Source: Halolamina sediminis (GTDB lineage Archaea; Halobacteriota; Halobacteria; Halobacteriales; Haloferacaceae). Taken from it: a stretch of DNA of 64,000 nucleotides. The stretch covers positions 1,488,001 through 1,552,000 of the forward strand of contig NZ_CVUA01000001.1 in NCBI RefSeq assembly GCF_001282785.1, given 5' to 3'. This document shows, piece after piece, positions 34,464 through 43,028 of the stretch. The position numbers and the translations under genes are program-made. Below the pieces are notes generated by a model. The model worked only from the letters and a program-made list of their open reading frames with translations, was not told the DNA's origin and ran no database searches. Numbering within the stretch: the first letter of the stretch is position 1; each line of letters starts with the position of its first letter.

Positions 34464-34970
34464 ATGGTCGACCCACTCGTCGTCGGCGGCGTCGGCGCGA
34501 CCGTCGTACTGCTCGCCTGCAGTGCTTTCTTCTCCAGTCCCGAGACCGCGATCTTCTCGTTGCCGACCGACCACGACGCGGTCCCCGGTGACGACCCGAA
34601 CGAGCGGACGCTCACCGCGCTCCGGGAGGACCCTCACCGGCTACTGGTGACGCTATTGGTCGGGAACAACGTGGTCAACGTTGCGATTTCGAGCATCGTC
34701 ACCGTGCTCGTGGCGCGGAGTCTCCCGCCGGGTCCCGCAGTCGTCGCCGCGACAGTAGTCACGAGTTCGCTCGTGCTCGTGTTCGGCGAGATCGTCCCCA
34801 AGGCGTACGGGCTCGGCAACGCCGCCGAGTGGTCGCTGACGGTCGCCCCGATCGTCGCGCTCGTCGAGCGACTCCTCTCGCCGCTCATCTCGCTGTTCGA
34901 CTGGGTGACACGCGGGATCAACCGCGCCATCGAGGGTGAGAGCGACATCGAACGGCCGTACGTGGAGTAG
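34464..34970 (+). CDS. CNNM/DUF21-type transmembrane domain protein without CBS domains
   Basis: A 168-residue protein consisting only of the CNNM (DUF21) membrane domain of CorC/HlyC-type ion transporters. SAFFSSPETAIFSLP, LLVTLLVGNNVVNVAISSI and LVFGEIVPKAYGLGNA are the family segments. The CBS pair and CorC domain usually following are absent, and the gene stops after an amphipathic helix, so regulation by nucleotides is unlikely. It may be a stand-alone transporter or a partner. One base separates its stop from the convergent permease stop. Confidence 0.82.
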   Translation: MVDPLVVGGVGATVVLLACSAFFSSPETAIFSLPTDHDAVPGDDPNERTLTALREDPHRLLVTLLVGNNVVNVAISSIVTVLVARSLPPGPAVVAATVVTSSLVLVFGEIVPKAYGLGNAAEWSLTVAPIVALVERLLSPLISLFDWVTRGINRAIEGESDIERPYVE

Positions 34971-34971
34971 G

Positions 34972-36117
34972 CTACCCGAGCGCGGCGTCCCCGCGCCGGG
35001 TGACAAGCAGCCGCACGCCGAGGTACGCACCGGCCCCGAGCACGATGTAGCCAGCGACGACGCCGTACGTCGTGAGCGACGCCGAGTTCACTGCCAGCCG
35101 TGCGATCGTGTTCGGCGGGCTTCCCGGTAACAGCGAGGCGGCGCCGAACAGCCCCAACACCCCTGTCGAGTAGAGGAACTGCGCGGCCCGACGCTCCGGC
35201 GAGAGCAGCGCGACCGCGGCGCCCAGCGCCGACACCGCGAGCGCGAACGCCGTCGTCAGCAGCAGGAGCGCCGGGAGGTTCGCGACGGGCGTGCCGTTGA
35301 GCGCGAGCAGCGCCATCCACAGCGCCGCCTGCGTGGGCGCGAGGAGTACCGACGCCAGCAGCTTGCCGTCGACGATGCCGGCGGGTGACAGCGGTGACAC
35401 GCGTAGGAGTTCCATCGTCCCGCGGTCGATCTCCTCGGTCAGCGAGTCGACGGTGATCGAGCCGCCGATGAAGGCGGGGAGCAGCAGCAGGAGCGGCACC
35501 AGTACGGTGTAGCTGAACCCGTAGTACGGGCTACTCGCCGCCTCAGGCGGCAGCGAGAGCGGCGCAGTGCCGAGGTACTCGACGCGGCTCGCCCGCTGGT
35601 CGCGCTCGAACGCCCGCAGCGCGTCCCGGACCTGCACGACGGTCACCGTCGTGCGGACGTTCTCGTCGGGCACCGTCACCACCACCTCGACCCGGTTCTC
35701 GTCAGTGTGGCTCGCGAGGAACGTCGCGTCGACGCGGCCCTGACCGAACGCCTCCGCGGCCGCGTCGGGCGAGGCGTACTCGCGGGCGTCGACGCCCGGC
35801 TGGTCGTCGAGCGTCGCCAACAGCTCGTCAGCGGCGTCGCCGGACACCCCGGCGTCGACGCTCACGCCGCCGACGCCGCCGGGCTGGTACATCGACACGA
35901 GCCCGACTACGAGGAACGAGGAGAACGCGGCGACGAACAGTTGGATCAGCAGCGCGAGCACGATCGTCTTCTCGTCGGCCAACGAGCGCAGTTCCTTCCG
36001 GGCGAGCACGGCCCGCGGGTCACGCCAGAGCGATCGCAGTCGGCCACGGTCGCGCTGCTCGGCGCCGTCGTTCCCGTTCGCCGCGTCGCTGCCGGGTTCG
36101 GGACGGGGCTCAGACAA
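34972..36117 (-). CDS. ABC-2 type permease
   Basis: A 381-residue NatB-like permease: one N-terminal helix, a large extracellular domain (residues about 85-195), then five or six helices with TEEIDRGTMELLRVSPLSP, the usual cytoplasmic signature. The likely start is TTG at 36117, overlapping the upstream gene's stop by 8 nt; no ATG fits. It is the last gene of the three-gene ABC operon reading leftwards. Confidence 0.87.
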   Translation of the reverse strand: MSEPRPEPGSDAANGNDGAEQRDRGRLRSLWRDPRAVLARKELRSLADEKTIVLALLIQLFVAAFSSFLVVGLVSMYQPGGVGGVSVDAGVSGDAADELLATLDDQPGVDAREYASPDAAAEAFGQGRVDATFLASHTDENRVEVVVTVPDENVRTTVTVVQVRDALRAFERDQRASRVEYLGTAPLSLPPEAASSPYYGFSYTVLVPLLLLLPAFIGGSITVDSLTEEIDRGTMELLRVSPLSPAGIVDGKLLASVLLAPTQAALWMALLALNGTPVANLPALLLLTTAFALAVSALGAAVALLSPERRAAQFLYSTGVLGLFGAASLLPGSPPNTIARLAVNSASLTTYGVVAGYIVLGAGAYLGVRLLVTRRGDAALG

Positions 36118-37957
36118 CGGCGCTCACCACCGTGAGGTTGTAGCCGGCGTGGAGCAGCGTCGCCGCCCCGAGCGCGAGCAGGTACGCCCGTCGTCCACGT
36201 GCGGCGCCGGCAGCCGACACCGTCGCGGTGACGGCGTGCAGCAGTAGCGGCGCCAGAAACAGCGCGAGCAGCGCCAGCGGCCCGCTCCCCAGCGCACCGA
36301 GCCCGGTGCCGGCCGCGGAGAACGCCGCGCGGCCGAGCGTGAGTTCCGGTAGCCCGACCACCTGCACGACGGCGGTGAGCTTCTCGCCGACGAAGAAGCC
36401 CAGCCCCGAGAGTCCGCCGACGAGCAGCGTGACGCGCGTGGTCCCGGCGAACGTCCCAGTCCGGAAGCCGGCGTAGAGGTGGGCCGACTTCGCGACCTCC
36501 TCGATCCCGGCGATGGCGACCAGCAGCAGCGGGACGCTGACCGAGACCGGGAGCGCGAACAGCAGCGCGACGACCAGTAGCTCCGCGACGAACACGAACG
36601 GGATCACGAGAACAGAGAGTGTCGCCGCCGAGCGCGCGCCGGCCAGTCGGGCGTCGAGCGCGTCGAGCAGCTTCAGCGGCACCGACCGCTGGGTGAACAT
36701 GTCCTCCTCGCGGTAGACACCAAGCCCGAGCAGGAACAGCGTCGCGCCGGCCAGAAGCGGCGGCCCCGTCGAGAACGCGAACTGCGCGGGGGTGACCGCG
36801 ATTCCCTGCAGGTCCCGGACCACCACCGTCAGCGGCGAGATGAACGCGACCGGCGTGACGTTCGCGAAGATGGCGGGCACGAACGCGTAGGCGGTCAGGA
36901 ACACAGACAGCGTCACGGTGACGAACGTGAGCTCCTTGAACGACCGGGCGAACATCCCGCCGACGAACGTACCCGCGAGATACAGCACCGCCAACGGGAT
37001 CACCGCGAGCACCGAGGTTGCGCCGATCTCGCCGCCGCCGACGGCGAGCGCGACAACGATCGACAGCGCGATCGACGCGAGCAGGTACGGCAGCGTCTTC
37101 CCGGCCACCACGTCGCCGGGCTCGACGGGCGCGACCAGCAGGAGTTCCCCCCGGCGGCCGATCCGCTCGTCGAGAATCGTGCTGCCGTACGCCTGTGCGA
37201 CGAAGTTCAGCGGTACGAGGAAGGCGAAGGCGAGAATCAGGGACGCGAAGGGGAACGGCGGCCGGATGTCGGCGGGCGACCCGCTCGCGGGGTCGGGAAA
37301 CAGCGCGTCGCCGACGTTCGGGATCGCGAACCCGCCGCCGTCACCTCCGGCGTCGTCGGCAGGTGTCGCCGTCGCGGTTCCCGGCTCATCCGTCCCGTCG
37401 CCGCTCGACGTGGCGGTCTCGGTCGGCTCGTCGGGGTCGCCGCCGGAGATCCCGCCCGTCGGTGCCGTCGCTCGGTTGGCGTACTCAAGCGTCACGGCGA
37501 CGGGGAACGCCGCCGACTCGTTCGCCCCCGCGCGCATCAGCCGGTCGTTCTGACTCCGCACCGCGCTCCGGAGCGCCGCGAGCGCTGCCTCCCCTTTCCC
37601 GGAGTCACGTGCCTCGAACTTGGCCGTGCGATCAGCGTGATCGGCGTCGACGATCCGGGCGTCCCATTCGTCACCCGGCGGGACTGGCTGCAACGACAGC
37701 GCCGCGGCGACCGGCTCGTGGTACGGGCTCTCCTCGTCGACCGCCACGCGGTAGAGGTCGGCGTCGAGCGCGACCCCGCCGGTGGCGGCTGTCGCGCCGC
37801 CGGCGCCGAGCGCAACGGCGACGGCCAGCAGGCCAAGCAGCGCCGTCCGTCGGTCGACGGTACCCACGGAGTGGGCGACCTCCCAGCGCGCGATCCGGGC
37901 GATCTTGCGGAGGCGTCGGCGCGGGTCGCGGACGCGTCGGTCGTCGTCGCCGGTCAC
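36110..37957 (-). CDS. ABC-2 permease fused to a PrsW-like membrane protease domain
   Basis: A 615-residue membrane protein with two parts. Residues 1-420 are an ABC-2 permease with a big extracellular loop containing a Thr/Gly/Asp-rich linker and the cytoplasmic DERIGRRGELLLVAPVEPGD signature. Residues about 430-615 form a second bundle with GIEEVAKSAHLY, a His in LLLHAVTATV and LLHAGYNLTVV, which resemble the EE and His motifs of PrsW intramembrane proteases. GTG start overlapping the ATPase stop by 4 nt. The transporter and protease may be functionally linked. Confidence 0.83.
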   Translation of the reverse strand: MTGDDDRRVRDPRRRLRKIARIARWEVAHSVGTVDRRTALLGLLAVAVALGAGGATAATGGVALDADLYRVAVDEESPYHEPVAAALSLQPVPPGDEWDARIVDADHADRTAKFEARDSGKGEAALAALRSAVRSQNDRLMRAGANESAAFPVAVTLEYANRATAPTGGISGGDPDEPTETATSSGDGTDEPGTATATPADDAGGDGGGFAIPNVGDALFPDPASGSPADIRPPFPFASLILAFAFLVPLNFVAQAYGSTILDERIGRRGELLLVAPVEPGDVVAGKTLPYLLASIALSIVVALAVGGGEIGATSVLAVIPLAVLYLAGTFVGGMFARSFKELTFVTVTLSVFLTAYAFVPAIFANVTPVAFISPLTVVVRDLQGIAVTPAQFAFSTGPPLLAGATLFLLGLGVYREEDMFTQRSVPLKLLDALDARLAGARSAATLSVLVIPFVFVAELLVVALLFALPVSVSVPLLLVAIAGIEEVAKSAHLYAGFRTGTFAGTTRVTLLVGGLSGLGFFVGEKLTAVVQVVGLPELTLGRAAFSAAGTGLGALGSGPLALLALFLAPLLLHAVTATVSAAGAARGRRAYLLALGAATLLHAGYNLTVVSAVV

Positions 37958-38877
37958 CGTGACCCCTCACGTCCCCGTGACTCGGCGGTCCGCCCGCTCC
38001 GGCGGTGTTCGCTTCGCTTCCCGGTGAGTTCGAGGAACACGTCTTCGAGGCTCGGCTCGTCGGTGCGCACGTCGATCACTTCGCCGCCGGCTTCCTCCAC
38101 TCGCTCGCGGACCGCGTCGGCAGCGTCGAGGCTCTCGACCTCGACGAGGTGGCGGTCGCCCGCGAGCTCGCTCTCGGGCAGTTCGACCGTGGCGGAGACG
38201 CGATAGGTTGTCTGCCCGTGGGCCTCCCGGATCTCCGCGACGCCGCCGCGGGCGATAATCGCCCCCTCGTTCATCACGATCACGCGGTCACAGAGGTCGG
38301 CGACGTGGTAGAGGTTGTGCGCGCTGAACACCACGGTCTTCCCGTCGTCGGCCAACTCCCGGACGAACTGGAGCACCTCGTGGGTCGTCAGCGGATCGAG
38401 TCCGGAGGCGGGCTCGTCGTACACCAGCACGTCGGGGTCGTTCACCAGCGAGCGCGCGATCGCGACTTTCCGCTTCATCCCCTTCGACACGTCGCCGAGC
38501 CGCCGGTCGCGGTGTTCGAGGTCGAGGCGGTCGAGCGTCGACTCGATGCGCTGTTCCGCAGTGTCGCCGGGCACGTCGTAGAGGTCCGCGAAGAAGGAGA
38601 GATACGACCGGGCGGTCATGTTCTCGTACAGCGGCGACTCTTCGGGGAGAAAGCCCAGCGCCCGGCGCATCTCGGGGTCGTCCACGTCGTACCCCGCGAC
38701 GGTGGCCTCGCCGGCGGTCGGGTCGACCAGCCCGGCGAGCATCTTCAGCGTCGTCGTCTTCCCGGCGCCGTTGGGGCCGACGATACCGAAGATCTCGCCG
38801 GACTCGGCCGCGAACTCGCTGCCGGCGACGGCGACGAACTCGCCGTACCGCTTCTCGAGCCCGTCGGCACGGATCAT
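37954..38877 (-). CDS. ABC transporter ATP-binding protein
   Basis: A 307-residue NatA-type ATPase. Walker A is GPNGAGKTTT, signature VSKGMKRKV, Walker B VLVYDEPASGLDP, and the switch His is in VFSAHNLYH. The C-terminal 80 residues are an accessory domain. It leads the operon with the fusion permease and the second permease. The start MIRADGLEKRYG was chosen over one 38 codons upstream, since a TATA-like TTTTT run lies about 25-30 nt before it. Confidence 0.93.
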   Translation of the reverse strand: MIRADGLEKRYGEFVAVAGSEFAAESGEIFGIVGPNGAGKTTTLKMLAGLVDPTAGEATVAGYDVDDPEMRRALGFLPEESPLYENMTARSYLSFFADLYDVPGDTAEQRIESTLDRLDLEHRDRRLGDVSKGMKRKVAIARSLVNDPDVLVYDEPASGLDPLTTHEVLQFVRELADDGKTVVFSAHNLYHVADLCDRVIVMNEGAIIARGGVAEIREAHGQTTYRVSATVELPESELAGDRHLVEVESLDAADAVRERVEEAGGEVIDVRTDEPSLEDVFLELTGKRSEHRRSGRTAESRGREGSR

Positions 38878-39028
38878 GGACCGAACTGCTCCGTCGTCCC
38901 GGAAAAAGATCGGGGCCCGGCTATCGTTCGCGAGACTGCGGTCTCTCGAAGAAACGAAGCGAGAAACGGCATCGGCTCGCTCGGGTATCACGCGTGAGCG
39001 GGTCGGTACGGGTCGATCCGCAGTCGGA

Positions 39029-39457
39029 TCAGAACAGGCCGACGTTGAGCGCGAGCGGCCAGTCGGCGCCGCCGAGCGCGAGGAAGCCGAGCGAGCCCCC
39101 CAGCAGCGCGGCGTTCTTCAGGAAGTGGGTCATCTCGCCCTGCGTGTCCTCGGCGTTCCAGAAGTCGTGGATCGTCGGCGTCGCGACGACGAAGAACGTC
39201 GCGAGTGCGCCCGCCGCGAGTACGGGGTAGGCGCCGGCGGCGATGCCGAGCCCGCCGAGGATCAGCATCAGCCCGGAGGCGATCACGCCGAACGCCGGCG
39301 CGGGGATGTTCTTCGCGCCGGCGTACCCCGTCATCGTCTCGAGGTTCATGAAGTGGTTCAGCCCCATGAACGCGAGCACGAGGCCGAAGACGAGGCGGGC
39401 GACGAGGAAAATCGTCCCCGCGGCGCCGTCGAACGCGGCGGCCTGCAGCAGGCTCAT
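39029..39457 (-). CDS. DoxX family membrane protein
   Basis: A 142-residue protein with four helices. ARLVFGLVLAFMGLNHFMNL is the DoxX signature, followed by ASGLMLILGGLGIAAGAYP and FFVVATPTIHDFWN. DoxX proteins are quinone-linked membrane subunits in a few archaea, but most, including this stand-alone type, have no proven role. There is no partner gene. The 151-nt gap to the ABC ATPase start holds a small inverted repeat (CGAGAC-N4-GTCTCG near 38931) and nothing else recognised. Confidence 0.85.
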   Translation of the reverse strand: MSLLQAAAFDGAAGTIFLVARLVFGLVLAFMGLNHFMNLETMTGYAGAKNIPAPAFGVIASGLMLILGGLGIAAGAYPVLAAGALATFFVVATPTIHDFWNAEDTQGEMTHFLKNAALLGGSLGFLALGGADWPLALNVGLF

Positions 39458-39609
39458 CGGCCCTTCTCCGTCGGTGCGGTCGTCGGCGATTCGCTGTGTG
39501 AGTGTGGTTGCGCCACGTCACCTGCTACGAGTGCGAACCACTTGAGGGCTCGCGAACCCCGTCGTCACCCGGTTACAGCGGTGTTATCGGCCGGTACGGG
39601 CGCCGGTCG

Positions 39610-40023
39610 TTACCGCCACGGGACCGAGAGGTGGACGTGGAACAGGCGCTCACAGTCGGTCTCCCCACAGACGGGACACTCAGACGGCTCGGAATCCGCC
39701 GAGTCGCCATCGACGAGATCCGACTCCGCAGCGCTCGCTCCGGCTACCCCCGCAGCGGCGACGATCCGGCTACCCGCGTCCCGGAGCGCGTAGCCGCCGT
39801 CGACCTCGCGGACGAAGTACTCACGGAGCGTCGAGAGGTGGTAGTTGAACCGCCCGGGGTCGCGAACGTCCGCGCGCCGACGGAGTTCAGAGAACGCCAG
39901 TGGCTCCTCGGCCTCCGCGAGCGTCCGGAGGATCGCGATCCGCGTCTCGTCGCCCAGCACCGCCAGCGCGTCGGTCGGATCCACTTCCTGCACGCGCTTC
40001 CCTACCGCCCGATCGGGCTTCAA
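39610..40023 (-). CDS. Short ArsR-type winged-helix regulator
   Basis: A 137-residue regulator. Residues about 17-90 form the winged helix (AVLGDETRIAILRTLAEAEE, then RFNYHLSTLRE), closely related to the 298-residue regulator at 2641-3537. The C-terminal sensor domain is reduced to one CPVCGETDC pair with a short tail. It faces the MFS transporter gene across a 61-nt gap, so control of that transporter is likely. Whether it is truncated or a natural short form is open. Confidence 0.83.
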   Translation of the reverse strand: MKPDRAVGKRVQEVDPTDALAVLGDETRIAILRTLAEAEEPLAFSELRRRADVRDPGRFNYHLSTLREYFVREVDGGYALRDAGSRIVAAAGVAGASAAESDLVDGDSADSEPSECPVCGETDCERLFHVHLSVPWR

Positions 40024-40084
40024 ACTACGGCCGACGTGTCAGCCAGCGTACTGAACTGCGGTTCTCCGAGCGTTCACAATCCCG

Positions 40085-41362
40085 GTGGCCGACACCCCGA
40101 CCGTGTCCCGACTGGATGCGCTTCGCAGCCAGTTCGCCCTCCCGGCGAACCGTTCGTTCCGCCGGCTGTTGGCGGGCAGAGCGACGAGCTTCCTCGGTGA
40201 CGGGCTGTTCACCGTCGCTGTGATGTGGCTCGTGTTCGAACTGACCGGGTCGACGACGTACACCGGGCTCGCCGGCTTCCTGCTCCGGGCGCCGAACGCG
40301 CTGAAGGTGTTCGCCGGGCCGCTGGTCGACCGCTCGCGGCTGGGTCGTGTGCTCGTCGGCTCCGAACTGCTCGGTGCGGCGCTGGCGCTACTCGTCCCGC
40401 TGGCGGCGCTCTCCGGCGAACTCTCGGTCTGGATCGTCCTCGGTGTGCTCCCGTTCATGGCGCTGACCGAACTGTTCGCCGCGCCCGCCCAGACCGCCGC
40501 ACTCCCCCGAATCGTCGACCGAGAGTCGCTGGTCCGGGCCAACAGCGCGTTCTCCGTCGTCACGAGCGCGGTCGACGCCGGCGCGCAGGCGCTTGGCGGC
40601 GCGCTCGTCGCCGCGGTCGGCGCGGTCGCGCTGTACGCCGTCGACGCCGCCACCTACGCGGTCGCCGCCGTGGTGTTCCTCGGCGTGTCGATCCCGGCAG
40701 CCGAGGGGGCGGACGACGAGTCGGATCCGCTCGACCTCGCAACCTACCGCCGCGAACTCCGCGAGGGGATCGCCGTCCTCACGGGCTCGGTGCTGGGGCT
40801 GATGCTGCTCGCGAGCCTGCTCGCGAACTTCCTCACGAGCGCGGCCTTCGCGGTGCTCCCGGCGTACGCCGCGGCGATCTCGGGGGCGGCGGGGTACGGG
40901 CTCCTGCTCGGCGCGACGACGGCCGGCGCCATCGTCGGCTCCCTGCTCGCGCCGGGCGTCGAGGACCGGCCGCTGGGGGTGACGAACGCGGTCGGCCTCA
41001 CTCTCGCCGGCGGGCTCTGGATCGCCGGCGTCGAACTGGGGGGCGTCGCCGTGACCGCGGCGCTGTTCGCGGCGTCGCGCGTCCCGATCGGCGTCTACAA
41101 CGTCGGCGTACAGGCGACGATGCAGACCGGCGTGCCCGAGGACCGGCTCGGCCGGGTGACCGCGACGGTCAGCAGCCTGAGCAACGTCGTCGGGCCGTTC
41201 GGGCTCTTACTCGGCGGCGTCGCCGGAGACGCGGTCGGCGCGACAGCGGTGCTGCTCGGCGGCGGTGTCGGTATCGCCGCGACCGGACTGCTCTGGGGAG
41301 CGCTCCCCTCGCTCCGGCGGTTCGGCGCGCCGACGGCAGTTCGGCCGGGGGCGTTCGGCTGA
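40085..41362 (+). CDS. MFS transporter
   Basis: A 425-residue exporter with 11-12 helices, starting at GTG. FLGDGLFTVAVMWLVFELTG in helix 1 and FAGPLVDRSRLGRVLVGSE after helix 2 fit the enterobactin/macrolide-exporter type of the major facilitator superfamily. The central charged loop (residues about 200-220) separates the two halves. Substrate is unknown. The adjoining divergent ArsR-type gene suggests drug or metabolite-induced expression. Confidence 0.9.
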   Translation: MADTPTVSRLDALRSQFALPANRSFRRLLAGRATSFLGDGLFTVAVMWLVFELTGSTTYTGLAGFLLRAPNALKVFAGPLVDRSRLGRVLVGSELLGAALALLVPLAALSGELSVWIVLGVLPFMALTELFAAPAQTAALPRIVDRESLVRANSAFSVVTSAVDAGAQALGGALVAAVGAVALYAVDAATYAVAAVVFLGVSIPAAEGADDESDPLDLATYRRELREGIAVLTGSVLGLMLLASLLANFLTSAAFAVLPAYAAAISGAAGYGLLLGATTAGAIVGSLLAPGVEDRPLGVTNAVGLTLAGGLWIAGVELGGVAVTAALFAASRVPIGVYNVGVQATMQTGVPEDRLGRVTATVSSLSNVVGPFGLLLGGVAGDAVGATAVLLGGGVGIAATGLLWGALPSLRRFGAPTAVRPGAFG

Positions 41363-41389
41363 TCGATCGGAACGACGGCGAACCCCGAC

Positions 41390-41397
41390 GCTTAAAC
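41390..41397 (+). promoter_or_regulatory. TATA box of tfs
   Basis: GCTTAAAC lies about 29 nt before the ATG at 41423, fitting a nearly leaderless transcript. Confidence 0.6.
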
Positions 41398-41422
41398 AGG
41401 GGGGCCTGCTACGCTGCCGCCA

Positions 41423-41746
41423 ATGAAGTTCTGCGACGACTGTGGATCGATGATGAAAGCCGAGGGCGACGAGTGGGTGTGTGGCAGCTGTGGCGCCACC
41501 GAGGCCCGGAACGAGGCCGAGGAGTCCGGGATGACCACCCAGCAGGATCAGGAGGAGAGCGACATCGTCGACATGTCCGACGTGGACGAGGAGGCGCTGG
41601 GGCCGACGACGGAGATCCGCTGCCCCGAGTGTGGCCACGACCGCGCGAGCTACGAGATGAAGCAGATCCGGGCGGCCGACGAGTCCGAGACGCGCTTCTT
41701 CACCTGTACGGAGTGCGGCCACAAGTGGCGCGAGGACGACCACTGA
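41423..41746 (+). CDS. tfs: Transcription factor S (TFIIS-like cleavage factor)
   Basis: A 107-residue protein with two zinc ribbons: CDDC...CGSC at the N-terminus (Rpb9-like) and CPEC...CTEC at the C-terminus. The tip of the second ribbon has ADESETRFF, including the acidic pair that reaches into the RNA polymerase active site to stimulate cleavage of backtracked RNA. The linker is acidic. Length fits archaeal TFS. Confidence 0.96.
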   Translation: MKFCDDCGSMMKAEGDEWVCGSCGATEARNEAEESGMTTQQDQEESDIVDMSDVDEEALGPTTEIRCPECGHDRASYEMKQIRAADESETRFFTCTECGHKWREDDH

Positions 41747-41761
41747 AAACGCGGCAGAACG

Positions 41762-41766
41762 TTTTT
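41762..41766 (+). terminator. T5 terminator between tfs and trmI
   Basis: A T5 run lies 15 nt after the tfs stop, in the 45-nt gap between the convergent genes. Confidence 0.5.
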
Positions 41767-41791
41767 CCCCGAAAACCGACGCTGTCAGTGA

Positions 41792-42523
41792 CTACTCCGT
41801 CCGAGCAAAAGTGAGATAGCCCGTGTGCCCGACGCCGGCCGTCGACGGCCGCGTGCCGCGGTCGCCCACGTCCATCCGGCGCTGGATCGTCTCGAACGTC
41901 CGAATGTCGGTGAGGCTGTCCGAGGCAGCCTCGACGGTCTCGCGGATCGACTCCACGAACGGCGAGTACACCGCGACGAACCCGCCGGTCGTCAGGAGTT
42001 CGGGCGCGCGCTCGACCACGGCCGCCGAGTCACCGGTGTCGAGCGTGAGCACGTCGAAGGGGCCCTCCGAGACGAGTTCGTCGAGCTGTTCGGTCACGTC
42101 GCCGGCCCGAACCTCGACGCGGTCGGCGACGCCGCCGAGTTCCATGTTCTCGCGGGCGATCTCCGCGAACTCCGGGTCGGTCTCGTACGTCGTCACCTCG
42201 GCGCCGGCGCGGGCGAGATACGCCGCGAGCACGCCCGTCCCGGTGCCCGCGTCGAGCACGCGGTCGCCGCCGCCGGCGCCGGTGTGGCCCATCACGAGCC
42301 CGGCGTCGCGGGGCATCATCGGCGCGCCGGTACGCTCGAAGTGCTCGAACAGGTCCGGGCCACGGAGCTTCTGGACGGAGAACGACTCGCCCAAGTGTGT
42401 CTCCAGTTCGTCGCCGTGACTCACGTCCTCGGGGACGTCGAGCACGCCGAGGTCGGTCTGGAGCTCATCGCCGGGACGGCGTACGTACTCGCGGTCCTCG
42501 TGAACGAGCAGAAACGCACCCAC
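41792..42523 (-). CDS. trmI: tRNA (adenine-N1)-methyltransferase TrmI
   Basis: A 243-residue SAM enzyme methylating adenine 57/58 in the T-loop of tRNA. The GTG start gives FLLVHEDREY; this is followed by the small N-terminal domain, then LDAGTGTGVLAAYLARAG (motif I), TYETDPEFAEIARENMELGG and DVLTLDTGD, as in TrmI. ERTGAPMMPRDAGLVMG is a recognised family segment. The start is 4 nt after the nac stop, so the genes are probably one transcript. NAC and TrmI adjacency is common in haloarchaea. Confidence 0.92.
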   Translation of the reverse strand: MGAFLLVHEDREYVRRPGDELQTDLGVLDVPEDVSHGDELETHLGESFSVQKLRGPDLFEHFERTGAPMMPRDAGLVMGHTGAGGGDRVLDAGTGTGVLAAYLARAGAEVTTYETDPEFAEIARENMELGGVADRVEVRAGDVTEQLDELVSEGPFDVLTLDTGDSAAVVERAPELLTTGGFVAVYSPFVESIRETVEAASDSLTDIRTFETIQRRMDVGDRGTRPSTAGVGHTGYLTFARTE

Positions 42524-42527
42524 AGGA

Positions 42528-42917
42528 CTACTCCAGCTGGTCGACGGCCGCCGCGAGGTCACCGTCGTTCTCCTCGAGAACCTCCCGCGCGGTTGACTCC
42601 GTGACGCCCGCTCGCTGGGCGACGATCTCCACGTCGGCGTCGGGAATCCCGCCGTCGTCGTCGTCGGACTCCTCCTCGCCGCTCTCGATCGCCTCGGCGT
42701 CGCCGGCGCCCGTCTCGCGGACGTTGGGCTCACCGACGATCTGGTAGGTCTCCTGGCCCTGGGCGTCCATCTTGGTGACCTGCGCCCCGTCGAAGTAGAG
42801 CTCCTCGTCACCAGTCCGGATGATCACTTCCTCGGCGTCGAGCTCCTCGACATCGATCCCCATCTGCTTCATCATCTGTTGCATCTTGCGCGGGTTGAGT
42901 CCGCCGCCTCCAAACAT
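42528..42917 (-). CDS. nac: Nascent polypeptide-associated complex protein (archaeal NAC)
   Basis: A 129-residue homodimeric ribosome-associated chaperone. It starts [20 protein letters not shown], has the NAC beta-barrel core ([20 protein letters not shown]), an acidic linker, and a C-terminal UBA domain ([20 protein letters not shown]). The order NAC-UBA is diagnostic. A TATA-like CTTTTGAC on the minus strand about 25 nt upstream supports the start. Confidence 0.96.
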   Translation of the reverse strand: MFGGGGLNPRKMQQMMKQMGIDVEELDAEEVIIRTGDEELYFDGAQVTKMDAQGQETYQIVGEPNVRETGAGDAEAIESGEEESDDDDGGIPDADVEIVAQRAGVTESTAREVLEENDGDLAAAVDQLE

Positions 42918-42997
42918 GGTCGTGAGTCGGTGGGGCGGCGTCAAAAGCGTGGCGAAGCCCCCGCTATCCCCGATAGCGTCGTGGTCCGGCGAAGCAG

Positions 42998-43005
42998 GCT
43001 TTAGG
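42998..43005 (+). promoter_or_regulatory. TATA box of the creatininase-family gene
   Basis: GCTTTAGG is centred about 27 nt before the ATG at 43029. A 6-bp hairpin GCTATC-CCC-GATAGC (42963-42977) lies just upstream, midway to the divergent nac promoter. Confidence 0.5.
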
Positions 43006-43028
43006 TCCCCGCCGATACTCGACCCGAT

